From: an uncultured Opitutia bacterium
GTDB lineage: Bacteria; Verrucomicrobiota; Verrucomicrobiae; Opitutales; UBA953
Direction: 5' to 3'
DNA length: 10,914 nt
Assembly: GCA_903859115.1 (NCBI GenBank)
Contig: CAIOLH010000164.1
Location: 1 to 10,914, forward strand
Shown here: positions 1 through 7,756 of the stretch, one piece after another
Layout: the number at the start of each line of letters is the position of its first letter
Numbering within the stretch: the stretch's first letter is position 1
Position numbers and translations under genes: made by a program
Notes under the pieces: model-generated
Database searches by the model: none
Told to the model about the DNA's origin: nothing
The model's input: the letters and a program-made list of their open reading frames with translations, nothing else

Positions 1-192
1 ACCGAGGTGGCTTCACAATCATCACACATTCGCTTCTGTATCGAAATGCCAGCCGGTTGGTACGCCGCTTCGCAAGTGAAAGCGGGTGATACGATCAACC
101 TCGCGCAACTTAAAGAGGCCCTGATGGCTCGTGGCTTTAACGTGCAGCGGTATTTTTCTGCGACTTCAGAGCGCACGCCAAATCGCCAATAA
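1..192 (+). CDS. 3' end of an unidentified protein gene (partial)
   Basis: The reading frame is open from the first base of the window and stops at TAA 190-192. A GTG at 7-9 could be a start, but the frame runs on upstream of it, so I treat the gene as cut by the window edge. The visible 63 residues contain a tidy small-domain end (FCIEMPAGWYAASQVKAGDT, then a helix-like stretch LAQLKEALMARGFNVQRYF) and a short polar tail. I do not recognise the family. It is the only plus-strand gene, and it converges on the prenyl diphosphate synthase gene with 74 bases between the stop codons. If the GTG were the true start, it would be a complete 61-residue protein. Confidence 0.55.
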   Translation, partial: TEVASQSSHIRFCIEMPAGWYAASQVKAGDTINLAQLKEALMARGFNVQRYFSATSERTPNRQ

Positions 193-201
193 AAGTGCAC
201 A

Positions 202-256
202 AACCATCCAACTACTGAGAACGAATGCTAGGGCGATTCGTTCGTAGTAAGTGGTT
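202..256. terminator. Large imperfect hairpin in convergent gap, probable bidirectional terminator
   Basis: Three nested arms pair: AACCA (202-206) with TGGTT (252-256), ACTAC (211-215) with GTAGT (244-248), and GAACGAAT (219-226) with ATTCGTTC (236-243). That gives 18 base pairs, one internal loop, one three-base bulge and a nine-base loop. It sits exactly between the two convergent stop codons (192 and 267). On the plus strand it is followed by an A/T-rich run (AAAAATAATTT). On the minus strand it is followed by a stretch with scattered T runs, not a perfect T tract. The position and symmetry support a terminator serving both genes; the tails are weak, so the mechanism is inferred. Confidence 0.6.
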
Positions 257-266
257 AAAAATAATT

Positions 267-1217
267 TCATGGGGTGGGTGCAAGTCTCGCCGCACTCATT
301 CTTAGAAACTCGGTAAGGCGAAGGAGATAAACCGGAGAGGGTGAACCGGCAATCGGCGTTAGAGTTTGTTCTGCTTGTGCAATTTCAGCATCGAGCGTAC
401 GGAAACATTCACGCCAAGTTTCGGGAGAGATAACTTTTCGAGGGTCGGCCCCATCACGAATTTCTTTGGCGGGATCACCTCCACGACGATTACGTTCTAA
501 AATCATCGGCAGCGTCAGTTTTCCGCTGGCTGCATCAGTCCCCAAAGTTTTACCTGCTCGTTTATCGTCTTGTAATAAATCCACGAAGTCATCGTAGATT
601 TGATAGGCAATACCGAGGTGAGATCCAAACTGCGCACAAGCTTCGATATGTTCAGGAGGATGGCCGGCTAAAAGCGCGCCAACGCGACAGGAGGCTTCAA
701 ATAATACCGCCGTTTTCATGCGGATTTGCTTATGATATTCTTCCAGCGTTAATGCCGTATTTCCACGTGCAAAGGTTTGGCAGACTTCGCCCGAACAAAC
801 ATCGCGCGAAGCCCTCGCTACAATCGAACAAATTTCTGATGAGGTATGTTCGCTGGCTAAAACGAGTGCGTGTGCAAAGAGGGCATCACCAAATAAAACG
901 GCAGCGTGAGCACCATAAGTTTGGTTGGGAGTGTCTGCCCCATGTCGTTTGTCAGCTCCATCCAAGACATCGTCGTGAATCAAAGTGGCTAAATGTACGA
1001 GTTCAACAATCGCCGCACCTTTAATGAGCGAAGCGTGTGGACCCACTCCTGCACCAGAACCAAAAGCTAAAAGGGGACGTAATCTTTTTCCTGGGTGTGC
1101 TAAAACTCCACGAAGTAAGGGATGCACCTCGGGCTCGAAGCAGCTTTCTTGTTCATCAAGAAAAGTTTTAAGCGCCGCGAAGTGGGCCTCAAATCCTGCA
1201 TGGAGGTCGATGTTCAC
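267..1217 (-). CDS. Long-chain (E)-polyprenyl diphosphate synthase
   Basis: This 316-residue protein belongs to the class I trans-prenyltransferase family. It extends an allylic diphosphate with isopentenyl diphosphate units, most likely to build the side chain of a respiratory quinone. Visible marks are GKRLRP (43-48), the first Asp-rich motif DDVLD (82-86), the KTA/LF helix (about 168-173), the second Asp-rich motif DDFVD (209-213) and the GKLTLPMIL segment. The residue five places before the first Asp motif is Ala77 rather than an aromatic residue, which in this family goes with long products (IspB-like) and not farnesyl diphosphate; this is inferred. The usual RRG after the first motif reads RHG (91-93). 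The start is GTG (1215-1217) with no clear ribosome-binding site. It follows tatC after 78 bases and is the last gene of the minus-strand run. An exact product length (hepta-, octa- or nonaprenyl) cannot be read from the sequence. Confidence 0.9.
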   Translation of the reverse strand: MNIDLHAGFEAHFAALKTFLDEQESCFEPEVHPLLRGVLAHPGKRLRPLLAFGSGAGVGPHASLIKGAAIVELVHLATLIHDDVLDGADKRHGADTPNQTYGAHAAVLFGDALFAHALVLASEHTSSEICSIVARASRDVCSGEVCQTFARGNTALTLEEYHKQIRMKTAVLFEASCRVGALLAGHPPEHIEACAQFGSHLGIAYQIYDDFVDLLQDDKRAGKTLGTDAASGKLTLPMILERNRRGGDPAKEIRDGADPRKVISPETWRECFRTLDAEIAQAEQTLTPIAGSPSPVYLLRLTEFLRMSAARLAPTP

Positions 1218-1295
1218 TTTCGCAAAGTGTCCCAGCCACGCAACGCTGGCAAGTGCTAGGTTGAATCTAAGGTATAATTTTAAAAGACCTCTAGA

Positions 1296-2261
1296 TTAGT
1301 CTAAGGAACTGATATCACCATCGGTCGATGGAGGGCCTGATTTTGGCTTAGAATCAGACTTTTTGACATTTTTTTCACTATCATCGTCTTCATCCTCATC
1401 CTCTAAATCAAGCGGTTCATCTTCTTCCGGATACGGTGTATCGCCACGGGCTACACGCTTGCGACGCACGAGTACGCTACCGACACCGATTGCGATAAGA
1501 TAGAAACTAAAAAGTATGCTGGTGAGAATAGCTAATGAAATGATATCTCCAATGGGCGTGAGTATTCCCACCACGAGGACGATACCAAACAGCATCCCGC
1601 GCCAATGTTTGAGTAGCGTTTTCGGACGAATAACTTCCGTCCACATGAGAATAATCAGTGCGAGCGGAAACTGAAAAGTAATTCCCGTGATTAAACTCAT
1701 CATGGTCACGAGACCAAAATAGTCTGAAGCCTTCCAGATGACTTCCATGCCCATGCCGGTTGCGAAGTGATGCCAGACTTGAATCGAAACAGGTGTGAGC
1801 CAAAAAAACGCCAGAGCCGCACCGGCCAAGAAAAGGAAAAAGGCTGCGATACAGAAGGGAATCAATGCCTTCTTCTCTTTCGCCGTTAACGCCGGCCCAA
1901 CGAAACGTGCCGTTTCATAAAGAAAAACGGGCGAAGCCACCGCTACGCCTGCTGAGAATGCTGCGTACATTAAAACCGACCACACACCCATGAAGGTGAA
2001 CTCTTTAAGATCACCGAGAGATTTTAATGAGTCATCAGCATGACCCATAATAAAGTGCAGCGGCGAAGTTTCTGGGTTCTTGGCCCAATTTAAAGGCATA
2101 CTTAAAAGATGCGGAATTTGCTGATAGTAAATAAGTGCCGCAACCATCCCGACCATAAAGACAGCCAAAACTCGAATGACCGACACACGTAAATCCTCCA
2201 CGTGCTCGAGAAAAGTCATCTCGCTACGTTCTTTTTTTCTACGGATGAGCGAGGAAAGCAT
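1296..2261 (-). CDS. tatC: Twin-arginine translocase subunit TatC
   Basis: This is the signal-peptide-binding core of the Tat system, which moves folded proteins across the cytoplasmic membrane. The 321 residues show six hydrophobic segments (about 27-46, 95-114, 133-155, 185-207, 222-237 and 239-262). The TatC N-terminal signature TFLEHVEDLR (16-25) is present, as are SMPL (54-57), FVGPALTAKEKK (120-131, with the Glu at the signal-peptide-binding position) and LTPIGD (234-239). The protein is longer than E. coli TatC (about 258). It has a basic N-terminal extension (RRKKER), a first periplasmic loop about a dozen residues longer, and a roughly 50-residue, strongly acidic, hydrophilic C-terminal tail (270-321). 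The start is ATG 2259-2261, two bases after the SNF2 gene stop; a second in-frame ATG at residue 15 (2219) would also leave the core intact. Neither has a clear ribosome-binding site. No tatA or tatB lies in the window. Confidence 0.95.
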   Translation of the reverse strand: MLSSLIRRKKERSEMTFLEHVEDLRVSVIRVLAVFMVGMVAALIYYQQIPHLLSMPLNWAKNPETSPLHFIMGHADDSLKSLGDLKEFTFMGVWSVLMYAAFSAGVAVASPVFLYETARFVGPALTAKEKKALIPFCIAAFFLFLAGAALAFFWLTPVSIQVWHHFATGMGMEVIWKASDYFGLVTMMSLITGITFQFPLALIILMWTEVIRPKTLLKHWRGMLFGIVLVVGILTPIGDIISLAILTSILFSFYLIAIGVGSVLVRRKRVARGDTPYPEEDEPLDLEDEDEDDDSEKNVKKSDSKPKSGPPSTDGDISSLD

Positions 2262-2263
2262 GA

Positions 2264-5167
2264 TTAGACAGTGAGTAGCGCTTTGATGTCATCTAAGCTG
2301 ATGGCTGAGGAGACTGAGTCAGACTCGCTCAAGAGTTTACGTAACATTTCAGACTTTGATTTCTGTAAATCCATCACGCGTTCTTCAATCGTACCAGTCG
2401 CAATTAATTTAATACTGGTCACCGTACGCGTCTGTCCAATGCGGTGTGCACGGTCAGTAGCCTGAGCTTCTGCGGCCGGATTCCACCAAGGGTCGAAGTG
2501 AACGACGGTGTCAGCCCCGGTGAGATTAAGTCCAGTTCCGCCTGCTTTAAGCGACATGAGCATGACGGGAATATCGGGTGAGCTATTAAATTTATCGCAG
2601 ACCCCTTGTCGATCGGTCGTTGAACCATCGAGGTAACAATATTGGATACCACGCTCCTCGAGTGCTTTCTTAAGAATCTTAAGTGCAGATACGAAAGTAG
2701 AGAAGACCAACATGCGGTGATTCGCATCTTTCGACTCTTCCAATAATTCGAGGAAAGCCTGAAGTTTTGCTGAATCGGCTTCATCCATTTTCGGATCAAG
2801 AATACGCGGATCTGCACAAATCTGACGAAGACGAAGTAATTGATTAAACGCCGCCATACGAATGCTGGCTTCCTTGGCGCCACTCATTTCCATTTCGAAA
2901 ATCTCCTTACGCGTATTCTCCTGCATCTCGTCGTAGAACTTCTTCTGATTGTCTTCGAAGTCACAGTAAATGACTTGTTCAATCTTCGCAGGTAACTCCG
3001 GAGCCACCGCGACTTTCGAGCGACGTAGTAAATACGGTGCTGCCATTTGTAATAATCGATCGTCGTGCCATTTACGGTCATCAATCGCTACGCGTTCTTC
3101 CACCTTAGGTAAGTAGCCAGGCATCAAGTAACCAAAGAGAGAACGAAGATCTTCAAGTGAGTTTTCAACCGGTGTGCCGGTTAAAATATAACGACCTTTA
3201 GCAATGAGTTGTTTAACGGCCTTAGTCGACTGAGCTCGAGGATTTTTAATATTTTGTCCTTCGTCGCAAATCGCTACGCCCCAATTAACCATCGAGAAAG
3301 AACCGATATCGCGGGCTAAAGTACCGTAAGAAGTGATGACTAAATCATAACGCTTTAGGAATTCAGGCGACGACTCACGGAACTGGCCGTGGTGCGGTAA
3401 AACTTTCATGCTCGGGGTAAATCGACGAGCTTCGCGTCTCCAATTCTCAACCAATGAAGCAGGGCAGATGACGAGACAAGGACCATCGGCAGGACGTTCC
3501 CGGCGTACGACTTCCATGAAGGCCAAGGCTTGAACGGTTTTACCGAGACCCATTTCGTCAGCGAGTAAACCTCCTAAATTATTTCGATGTAAGTGCCATA
3601 ACCACGCCACGCCCAACTTTTGATAGATGCGTAACATCTGATCAAGGTCTTCGCGAATCGGTGCAGGTTGTAACTTGGAAAGATTACGAATCGCATCAGA
3701 ACGCTTAGTCCAAGTTTCGGGAGGGGCAAAGGCCGCTTGTAATTCTTCGGCAATCGCATCGGCGCTCGCTAAGTCAGCAAAGCCGATTTTTAAATTCATG
3801 TCTAAGTCTACATCGCGTTTGGATTCACCAGTGATGCGACGTTGGGCATTACGAATCGACTCCAGTAATTCGGGAGTAATCAGACGTGGTCCGCGATCGG
3901 TATAGAAGAACATTCTACCGCTAGCCAGGGCTTCTTGCACCACTTTCGGCGTCTTACCTTCAGGATCGATACCGATGGCAAAACGATAGCCTTCGGTGTC
4001 TTCGGCGGCTGCACATTTCGCTTTAGCTAACTGCACATTGCGGAGGGAGTGCGATAAATTGTGTGTAAAGTAGGCGTGGTTATCTTCGCAAAGAATTTTA
4101 TGATGTCGGGCCAAGAAATTCAAAACCTGAATCGTACCACCCAATCTCCACTCGCGTGTACTGGTTTCTAAAATAAATCCGTTGCGTTGTAAAACTTCAC
4201 GTAACTCGGCAACCGCTCCGCTAGCTTTTTGAGGTAGGCGAATGCGTAACCATTTCATCGATCCATCTACCCAAGTCGTATCTTCGCTGCCACGATCCTG
4301 AGCACGAATTTCTTCCTTCTCGTCATCTAACTCTTCTCCACTGGCTGTCGTTTGCGGAGTAGGATTAGGGTCATCTAGATATTCATGCACGCCCGCGAGT
4401 TGATTACCGTTCCATTCCATCGGGGTTTCCGGTGCATTCGCCATACGGAAAATACTGAGATCTTTTCCAAAGGCTAAAAGCTGTCTGAGGTGACGACGAG
4501 TAAGAGGGAGGATGCCTTGCAGTTTTCCGTTACAAAGATTTTCAAGAATCGAAAGGAAAATAACGGTGTTGGTCTCAATCGTCCAAGCCTTCGTACGATC
4601 AATATTTTCCGGCGCCACTTGGACGTCATCAATTCGCAGTTCTAGACGACAAATAATTTCATCTCGTTGTGATGAGGTCGCGATATTCGGTGGAATAATA
4701 AAGCGCACTTCAATCGGAGTACCTTTTTTCGGAGAAAGATTAATGGTCCGTAACTTAGGACCGGCACTCGATAAATTATTGGCTGTTGTCGGATTCTTAT
4801 CTTCCGCGGGTTTAGCTTCATTCGCTTTCACTTGGGTCGGCTCAATATCATCGGTAAGTTTGAGGTAACCTTCTTTAACAGCTAAAACTAAATAGGCGGC
4901 GAGAGAATGGACGCAGAGTTTGCGCTGAACCAGAGAAACTTCGCAGGCACACTCATTGCGCTGGAAGGTGATAGATCTTAAATTCCAACAGGCCTCGCGG
5001 GATTCTTTGCCGTCGTTGACCACCGCCTTAACTTCGGGAAAAGTCCAATTAGCCTTCTTTACTTTACCTTTCGCAATAAGCTCCTTGGCAAGGAGCATGG
5101 TGGCTCCACCGGCGAGATCAATGAGCTCGTCTTCCGAGATGTTTGGCAACGGCTGCTTTGGAGCCAT
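2264..5167 (-). CDS. SWIM zinc-finger SNF2-family DNA-dependent ATPase
   Basis: This 967-residue protein carries an N-terminal SWIM zinc finger with Cys73, Cys75, Cys85 and His87 (CxC-x9-CxH), then an acidic linker (about 270-295) and a bacterial SNF2-associated middle region. A full SNF2 helicase core follows: motif I ADEMGLGKT (GKT 542-544), motif II DEGQ from 635, motif III LTGTPVENS, motif V SLKAGGTGLNLTGAD and motif VI with HRIGQ from 908. All motor residues are present, so it should be an active ATP-driven DNA translocase acting in the cytoplasm on nucleoprotein. Its biological role (transcription recycling, repair or defence) cannot be told from sequence; RapA is only a distant relative. 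The start is ATG 5165-5167, without an evident ribosome-binding site. The stop lies two bases before tatC, so the two are probably one transcript. No defence genes flank it, and the neighbours are housekeeping, which argues against a DISARM- or Druantia-type role. Confidence 0.93.
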   Translation of the reverse strand: MAPKQPLPNISEDELIDLAGGATMLLAKELIAKGKVKKANWTFPEVKAVVNDGKESREACWNLRSITFQRNECACEVSLVQRKLCVHSLAAYLVLAVKEGYLKLTDDIEPTQVKANEAKPAEDKNPTTANNLSSAGPKLRTINLSPKKGTPIEVRFIIPPNIATSSQRDEIICRLELRIDDVQVAPENIDRTKAWTIETNTVIFLSILENLCNGKLQGILPLTRRHLRQLLAFGKDLSIFRMANAPETPMEWNGNQLAGVHEYLDDPNPTPQTTASGEELDDEKEEIRAQDRGSEDTTWVDGSMKWLRIRLPQKASGAVAELREVLQRNGFILETSTREWRLGGTIQVLNFLARHHKILCEDNHAYFTHNLSHSLRNVQLAKAKCAAAEDTEGYRFAIGIDPEGKTPKVVQEALASGRMFFYTDRGPRLITPELLESIRNAQRRITGESKRDVDLDMNLKIGFADLASADAIAEELQAAFAPPETWTKRSDAIRNLSKLQPAPIREDLDQMLRIYQKLGVAWLWHLHRNNLGGLLADEMGLGKTVQALAFMEVVRRERPADGPCLVICPASLVENWRREARRFTPSMKVLPHHGQFRESSPEFLKRYDLVITSYGTLARDIGSFSMVNWGVAICDEGQNIKNPRAQSTKAVKQLIAKGRYILTGTPVENSLEDLRSLFGYLMPGYLPKVEERVAIDDRKWHDDRLLQMAAPYLLRRSKVAVAPELPAKIEQVIYCDFEDNQKKFYDEMQENTRKEIFEMEMSGAKEASIRMAAFNQLLRLRQICADPRILDPKMDEADSAKLQAFLELLEESKDANHRMLVFSTFVSALKILKKALEERGIQYCYLDGSTTDRQGVCDKFNSSPDIPVMLMSLKAGGTGLNLTGADTVVHFDPWWNPAAEAQATDRAHRIGQTRTVTSIKLIATGTIEERVMDLQKSKSEMLRKLLSESDSVSSAISLDDIKALLTV

Positions 5168-5186
5168 TAGAGGTGTTACGTGGGTA

Positions 5187-5209
5187 GATGCTCCCTGTGC
5201 GGAGGCATC
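5187..5209. repeat. Imperfect inverted repeat upstream of the SNF2 gene
   Basis: GATGC (5187-5191) plus TCC pairs with GGA (5201-5203) plus GCATC (5205-5209). This gives eight base pairs with one bulged G and a six-base loop (5195-5200). It ends about 20 bases upstream of the SNF2 start on the minus strand. No T tract follows on the minus strand, so it does not look like a terminator. It could be an operator or a leader-RNA hairpin, or chance; function is unproven. Confidence 0.3.
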
Positions 5210-5227
5210 AAATAATGAATTTTGTTA

Positions 5228-5257
5228 AAGACTTTTCGCTTTAGAAAGCGACGTCTT
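5228..5257 (-). terminator. Hairpin spanning the dapF-like stop codon, possible weak terminator
   Basis: CGCTTT (5237-5242) pairs perfectly with AAAGCG (5245-5250) across a two-base loop, and AAGAC (5228-5232) pairs with GTCTT (5253-5257) outside it. The stem therefore has 11 base pairs with an internal loop. It overlaps the TAA stop of the DapF-like gene (5241-5243). The downstream minus-strand sequence is A/T-rich but has no run of T, so it may only pause transcription or protect the 3' end ahead of the SNF2 gene. Confidence 0.3.
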
Positions 5258-6095
5258 GGCCAATTACACCAGGGTGCATCTCATAGATGCCTACCGGAGT
5301 CGTTGGACCTGTCATTACAATGGAGTAATCGGACCCAATGCCAATCACAATCTTACCCCCTGGCATATTTACCGTTAAATCAGCATCAACTAACCCCATT
5401 TTATAGGCCACCGCCGCACACGCCGACGATGAGGAGCCAGACGCCAAGGTGTAACCTGCGCCACGCTCCCAAATTTCAATTTGAATATTCTTACGATCCA
5501 AGACCTTTAAAAATTGTACGTTGGTGCGATTAGGGAAATTAGCATGCAACTCTAAGTCAGGACCGTAAGTCTTAGCTAAATCTGCTGTAAGATTATCAAC
5601 AGGAATCACGCAGTGTGGATTTCCCACTGTCGCTGCCCAATACTTAAAGGTCTTACCTTTCACGGTGATTTCCTCGCCTAATACTTCGCGATCAGGACCG
5701 ATGTGAGGAATCTGCGGTGCGCGAAATGAGACTTTGCCCATTTCAACCCGAATGCGATTTCCACCTTCAAAAACGGAGCAGCCCACTAAACCACCAGGAG
5801 TGTGAATTTTAAATTCTTCGCCTTCTTTCACCCGACGTGTTTCTAAAAGGTGACGACAAAAAATCCGAATGCCATTTCCTGATTTCTCCGCTTCGGATCC
5901 ATCGGGATTTAAAATGCGTAAGCCGAAAGCTCCATCTTTGCGTTCAATCGGACCATAAAGAATTCCATCTGAACCTAAACCGTAATGACGGTGACAAACT
6001 TTGCGGATGACTTCAGCGGAAAAGAGGGTCGGGCAATCTTTGGGCTCTAAAACCAAATAATCGTTTCCTAGGGCATGATACTTCGCAAAGCGCAT
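5241..6095 (-). CDS. dapF: Diaminopimelate epimerase family protein with Ser/Ser in place of the catalytic cysteines
   Basis: Canonical DapF converts LL- to meso-diaminopimelate for peptidoglycan and lysine using two cysteines as acid and base. From ATG 6093-6095 the protein has 284 residues, close to the usual 270-280. It begins MRFAKYHALGNDY as the family does, so I prefer this start to the upstream GTG at 6137, which adds 14 atypical residues. Substrate-contact residues match the H. influenzae enzyme: Asn11 (GND), Asn63 (NPDGSE), Asn159 (GNPH), Asn192, and Glu210-Arg211 (ERGAG). The position of catalytic Cys73 (QCGNG) is Ser72 (KSGNG). The position of Cys217 (ACGSGACAA) is Ser219 (ASGSSSSACAA), in a loop two residues longer. 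The fold and ligand pocket therefore look intact, but normal two-cysteine chemistry cannot occur. It could be a divergent epimerase, a racemase or lyase of another amino acid, or a binding protein. Family assignment is firm; the gene name is given only by homology. Confidence 0.85.
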   Translation of the reverse strand: MRFAKYHALGNDYLVLEPKDCPTLFSAEVIRKVCHRHYGLGSDGILYGPIERKDGAFGLRILNPDGSEAEKSGNGIRIFCRHLLETRRVKEGEEFKIHTPGGLVGCSVFEGGNRIRVEMGKVSFRAPQIPHIGPDREVLGEEITVKGKTFKYWAATVGNPHCVIPVDNLTADLAKTYGPDLELHANFPNRTNVQFLKVLDRKNIQIEIWERGAGYTLASGSSSSACAAVAYKMGLVDADLTVNMPGGKIVIGIGSDYSIVMTGPTTPVGIYEMHPGVIGQDVAF

Positions 6096-6148
6096 AAGAC
6101 TATAATGGCTCGTTTTTATCCAAAAAAGCAAGCCCACGCATGTCTAAA

Positions 6149-7675
6149 TTATCGACGATCAAGTGATCGATAATGAATCGCCTCCAGTAAATGTGCCGTC
6201 GCGATTTGCTCCGCATTAGCTAAATCGGCAATCGTACGCGAGACCCGTAAAATGCGGTCATAAGCACGTGCCGACAGCGATAATTTCTCCATGGCCTGTT
6301 GAAGTAAGTCCCCTTGGGCACGATCTAATGCACAGTTATCGCGTAAGGCTTTGCCCGACAAGAGAGCATTGCAGGCATAGGGCTGATCTTGAAATCTTTT
6401 TCTCTGAATAGCTCTCGCCGCTTCAATACGTTGACGAATTTCTTTCGAGGCTTCTCCGGGTTGTGTTGTTCTGAGTTCTTCAATCGAGAGTGCCGGTGCT
6501 TCAATTTGTATATCAATCCGATCCAAGAGCGGTCCCGAAATTTTTGCTCGATAGCGTTGAATGTGAACCTGAGAACATCGACATTCTTTTTGCCGATCTC
6601 CTAAATGCCCACATGGACAGGGATTCATTGCGGCCACCAACATAAATCGAGCGGGCAGAGTGACTTTCGCCGCCGCTCGTGAAACGGTCACACAACCATC
6701 TTCGAGGGGCTGACGAAGTACCTCCAATGCGGCCCGACGAAATTCGGGTAACTCATCGAGAAATAATACTCCGAGATGTGCGAGTGAAACTTCTCCTGGT
6801 CCCGGAATACTTCCACCACCAATCAATCCAATATCGCTGATAGTATGATGCGGAGATCGAAAGGGACGTCGCCATTTTCGATTCTTATCTTGAAAGGCTA
6901 AACCCGCTGCCGAATGTACCGATAAAATCTGAATATACTCATCGGCATTGGGGGTGGGTAAAATGGAGGGGAGTCGTTTGGCGATAAGCGATTTCCCTGA
7001 GCCTGGTGGGCCTAAAATGATGATATTGTGTCCACCCGCTGCTGCGACTTCTACCGCTCGGCGAACTTTTATTTGTCCTTTCACCTCGGAAAAATCGGGC
7101 TCTCCCTCATCCGTGGCTAATAACAAATTTTCATCTCGTGGTGGGAGTGGTTGAAATTTCGGATCGTTAGATAAAAATCTTAAAGCGCCATCCAGCGAAT
7201 CAACCGCTACCGCTTCAATGTCTTTCACTAACGCTGCTTCTTCGGCTGAGGCTCTGGGTAAAATCACACCTCGGAGTTTTAATTTTTTGGCGAGTAGGGC
7301 AATCGCCACACCGCCTTTGACCGCTCTAGTTCCGCCACTGAGACCTAATTCGCCAGCGATTAAATAATCGGACAATTTACTTTTATTAATTTGTCCAGTC
7401 GCTGCCGCCATCCCAATCGCAATGGGCAAATCATACATCGAACCTTCTTTACGTAAATCACCCGGCGCCAAATTAATCGTGGTTTTCGTTTCATATCCAC
7501 GAAGGCCCGTGTTTTGTAATGCCGAGAGAACACGGTCTTCCGATTCTTTCACGCCTTTGTCAGGTAGCCCTACAATCTCTAATCGCAAATCACCGACCTC
7601 ACCTGTATTCACTTCTACCTCAACGGGTACAGCTTCAACACCGACCAGTGCAGCTGAATGAAGGGAGGCAAACAT
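6149..7675 (-). CDS. comM: YifB/ComM family Mg-chelatase-like AAA+ ATPase
   Basis: The protein has 508 residues from ATG 7673-7675. I chose this start because [15 protein letters not shown] matches the family N-terminus; an upstream in-frame GTG at 7699 would add eight residues. ComM is a hexameric branch-migration helicase that helps integrate incoming DNA in natural transformation, and homologs are also widespread in bacteria not known to be competent. Domain order is an N-terminal Lon-protease-like ChlI domain (about 14-170), then the Mg-chelatase AAA+ core with Walker A GPPGSGKS (222-229), RPFRSPHHT and Walker [10 protein letters not shown] (Asp-Glu 307-308). A four-cysteine cluster (353, 355, 365 and 367) follows, then the C-terminal Mg-chelatase helical domain. 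The length is normal for the family and all key motifs are present. It lies 53 bases upstream of the DapF-like gene and 81 bases downstream of the DRTGG gene. No other competence genes are in view. Confidence 0.93.
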   Translation of the reverse strand: MFASLHSAALVGVEAVPVEVEVNTGEVGDLRLEIVGLPDKGVKESEDRVLSALQNTGLRGYETKTTINLAPGDLRKEGSMYDLPIAIGMAAATGQINKSKLSDYLIAGELGLSGGTRAVKGGVAIALLAKKLKLRGVILPRASAEEAALVKDIEAVAVDSLDGALRFLSNDPKFQPLPPRDENLLLATDEGEPDFSEVKGQIKVRRAVEVAAAGGHNIIILGPPGSGKSLIAKRLPSILPTPNADEYIQILSVHSAAGLAFQDKNRKWRRPFRSPHHTISDIGLIGGGSIPGPGEVSLAHLGVLFLDELPEFRRAALEVLRQPLEDGCVTVSRAAAKVTLPARFMLVAAMNPCPCGHLGDRQKECRCSQVHIQRYRAKISGPLLDRIDIQIEAPALSIEELRTTQPGEASKEIRQRIEAARAIQRKRFQDQPYACNALLSGKALRDNCALDRAQGDLLQQAMEKLSLSARAYDRILRVSRTIADLANAEQIATAHLLEAIHYRSLDRR

Positions 7676-7756
7676 GCTCCCACGAACCAAAACCGCCACC
7701 GCGCGACAAGTGATGATTAATAGGGTATTTATTGAGTAAAACCTACCAGCTACCGA

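Noticed and set aside
1232..1249. CCAGC...GCTGG inverted repeat upstream of the prenyl synthase gene
   Set aside because: The stem is only five base pairs with an eight-base loop and no T tract; easily chance.
1273..1278. Perfect TATAAT on the plus strand between the prenyl synthase gene and tatC
   Set aside because: There is no -35 match at 16-18 bases upstream and no plus-strand gene downstream; the sequence is A/T-rich, so it is most likely chance.
985..1299. 104-residue plus-strand open frame over the prenyl synthase gene, and similar plus-strand frames at 752, 4512, 4956, 5222 and 7848
   Set aside because: Each lies antisense to a well-supported minus-strand gene, has low-complexity Ser/Arg-rich translation typical of shadow frames, and shows no family motif.
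2419..2883. 154-residue minus-strand frame overlapping the SNF2 gene
   Set aside because: It overlaps the conserved helicase C-terminal motifs in another frame and its Arg-rich translation has no recognisable domain.
2264..5167. SNF2 protein as part of a phage-defence island
   Set aside because: The neighbours are tatC, the DapF-like gene and comM; there is no methyltransferase, nuclease, phospholipase-D-like or DUF partner of DISARM, Druantia or similar systems.
6099..6104. TATAGT (minus strand) three bases before the dapF-like ATG, read as a -10 box for a leaderless mRNA
   Set aside because: The transcript would start at or inside the start codon and there is no proper -35 hexamer; too weak to list as a promoter.
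6096..6137. GTG at 6137 as the start of the DapF-like protein
   Set aside because: It would add 14 residues before the conserved MRFAKYHALGND opening; ATG at 6095 matches the family N-terminus and puts the substrate Asn at position 11.
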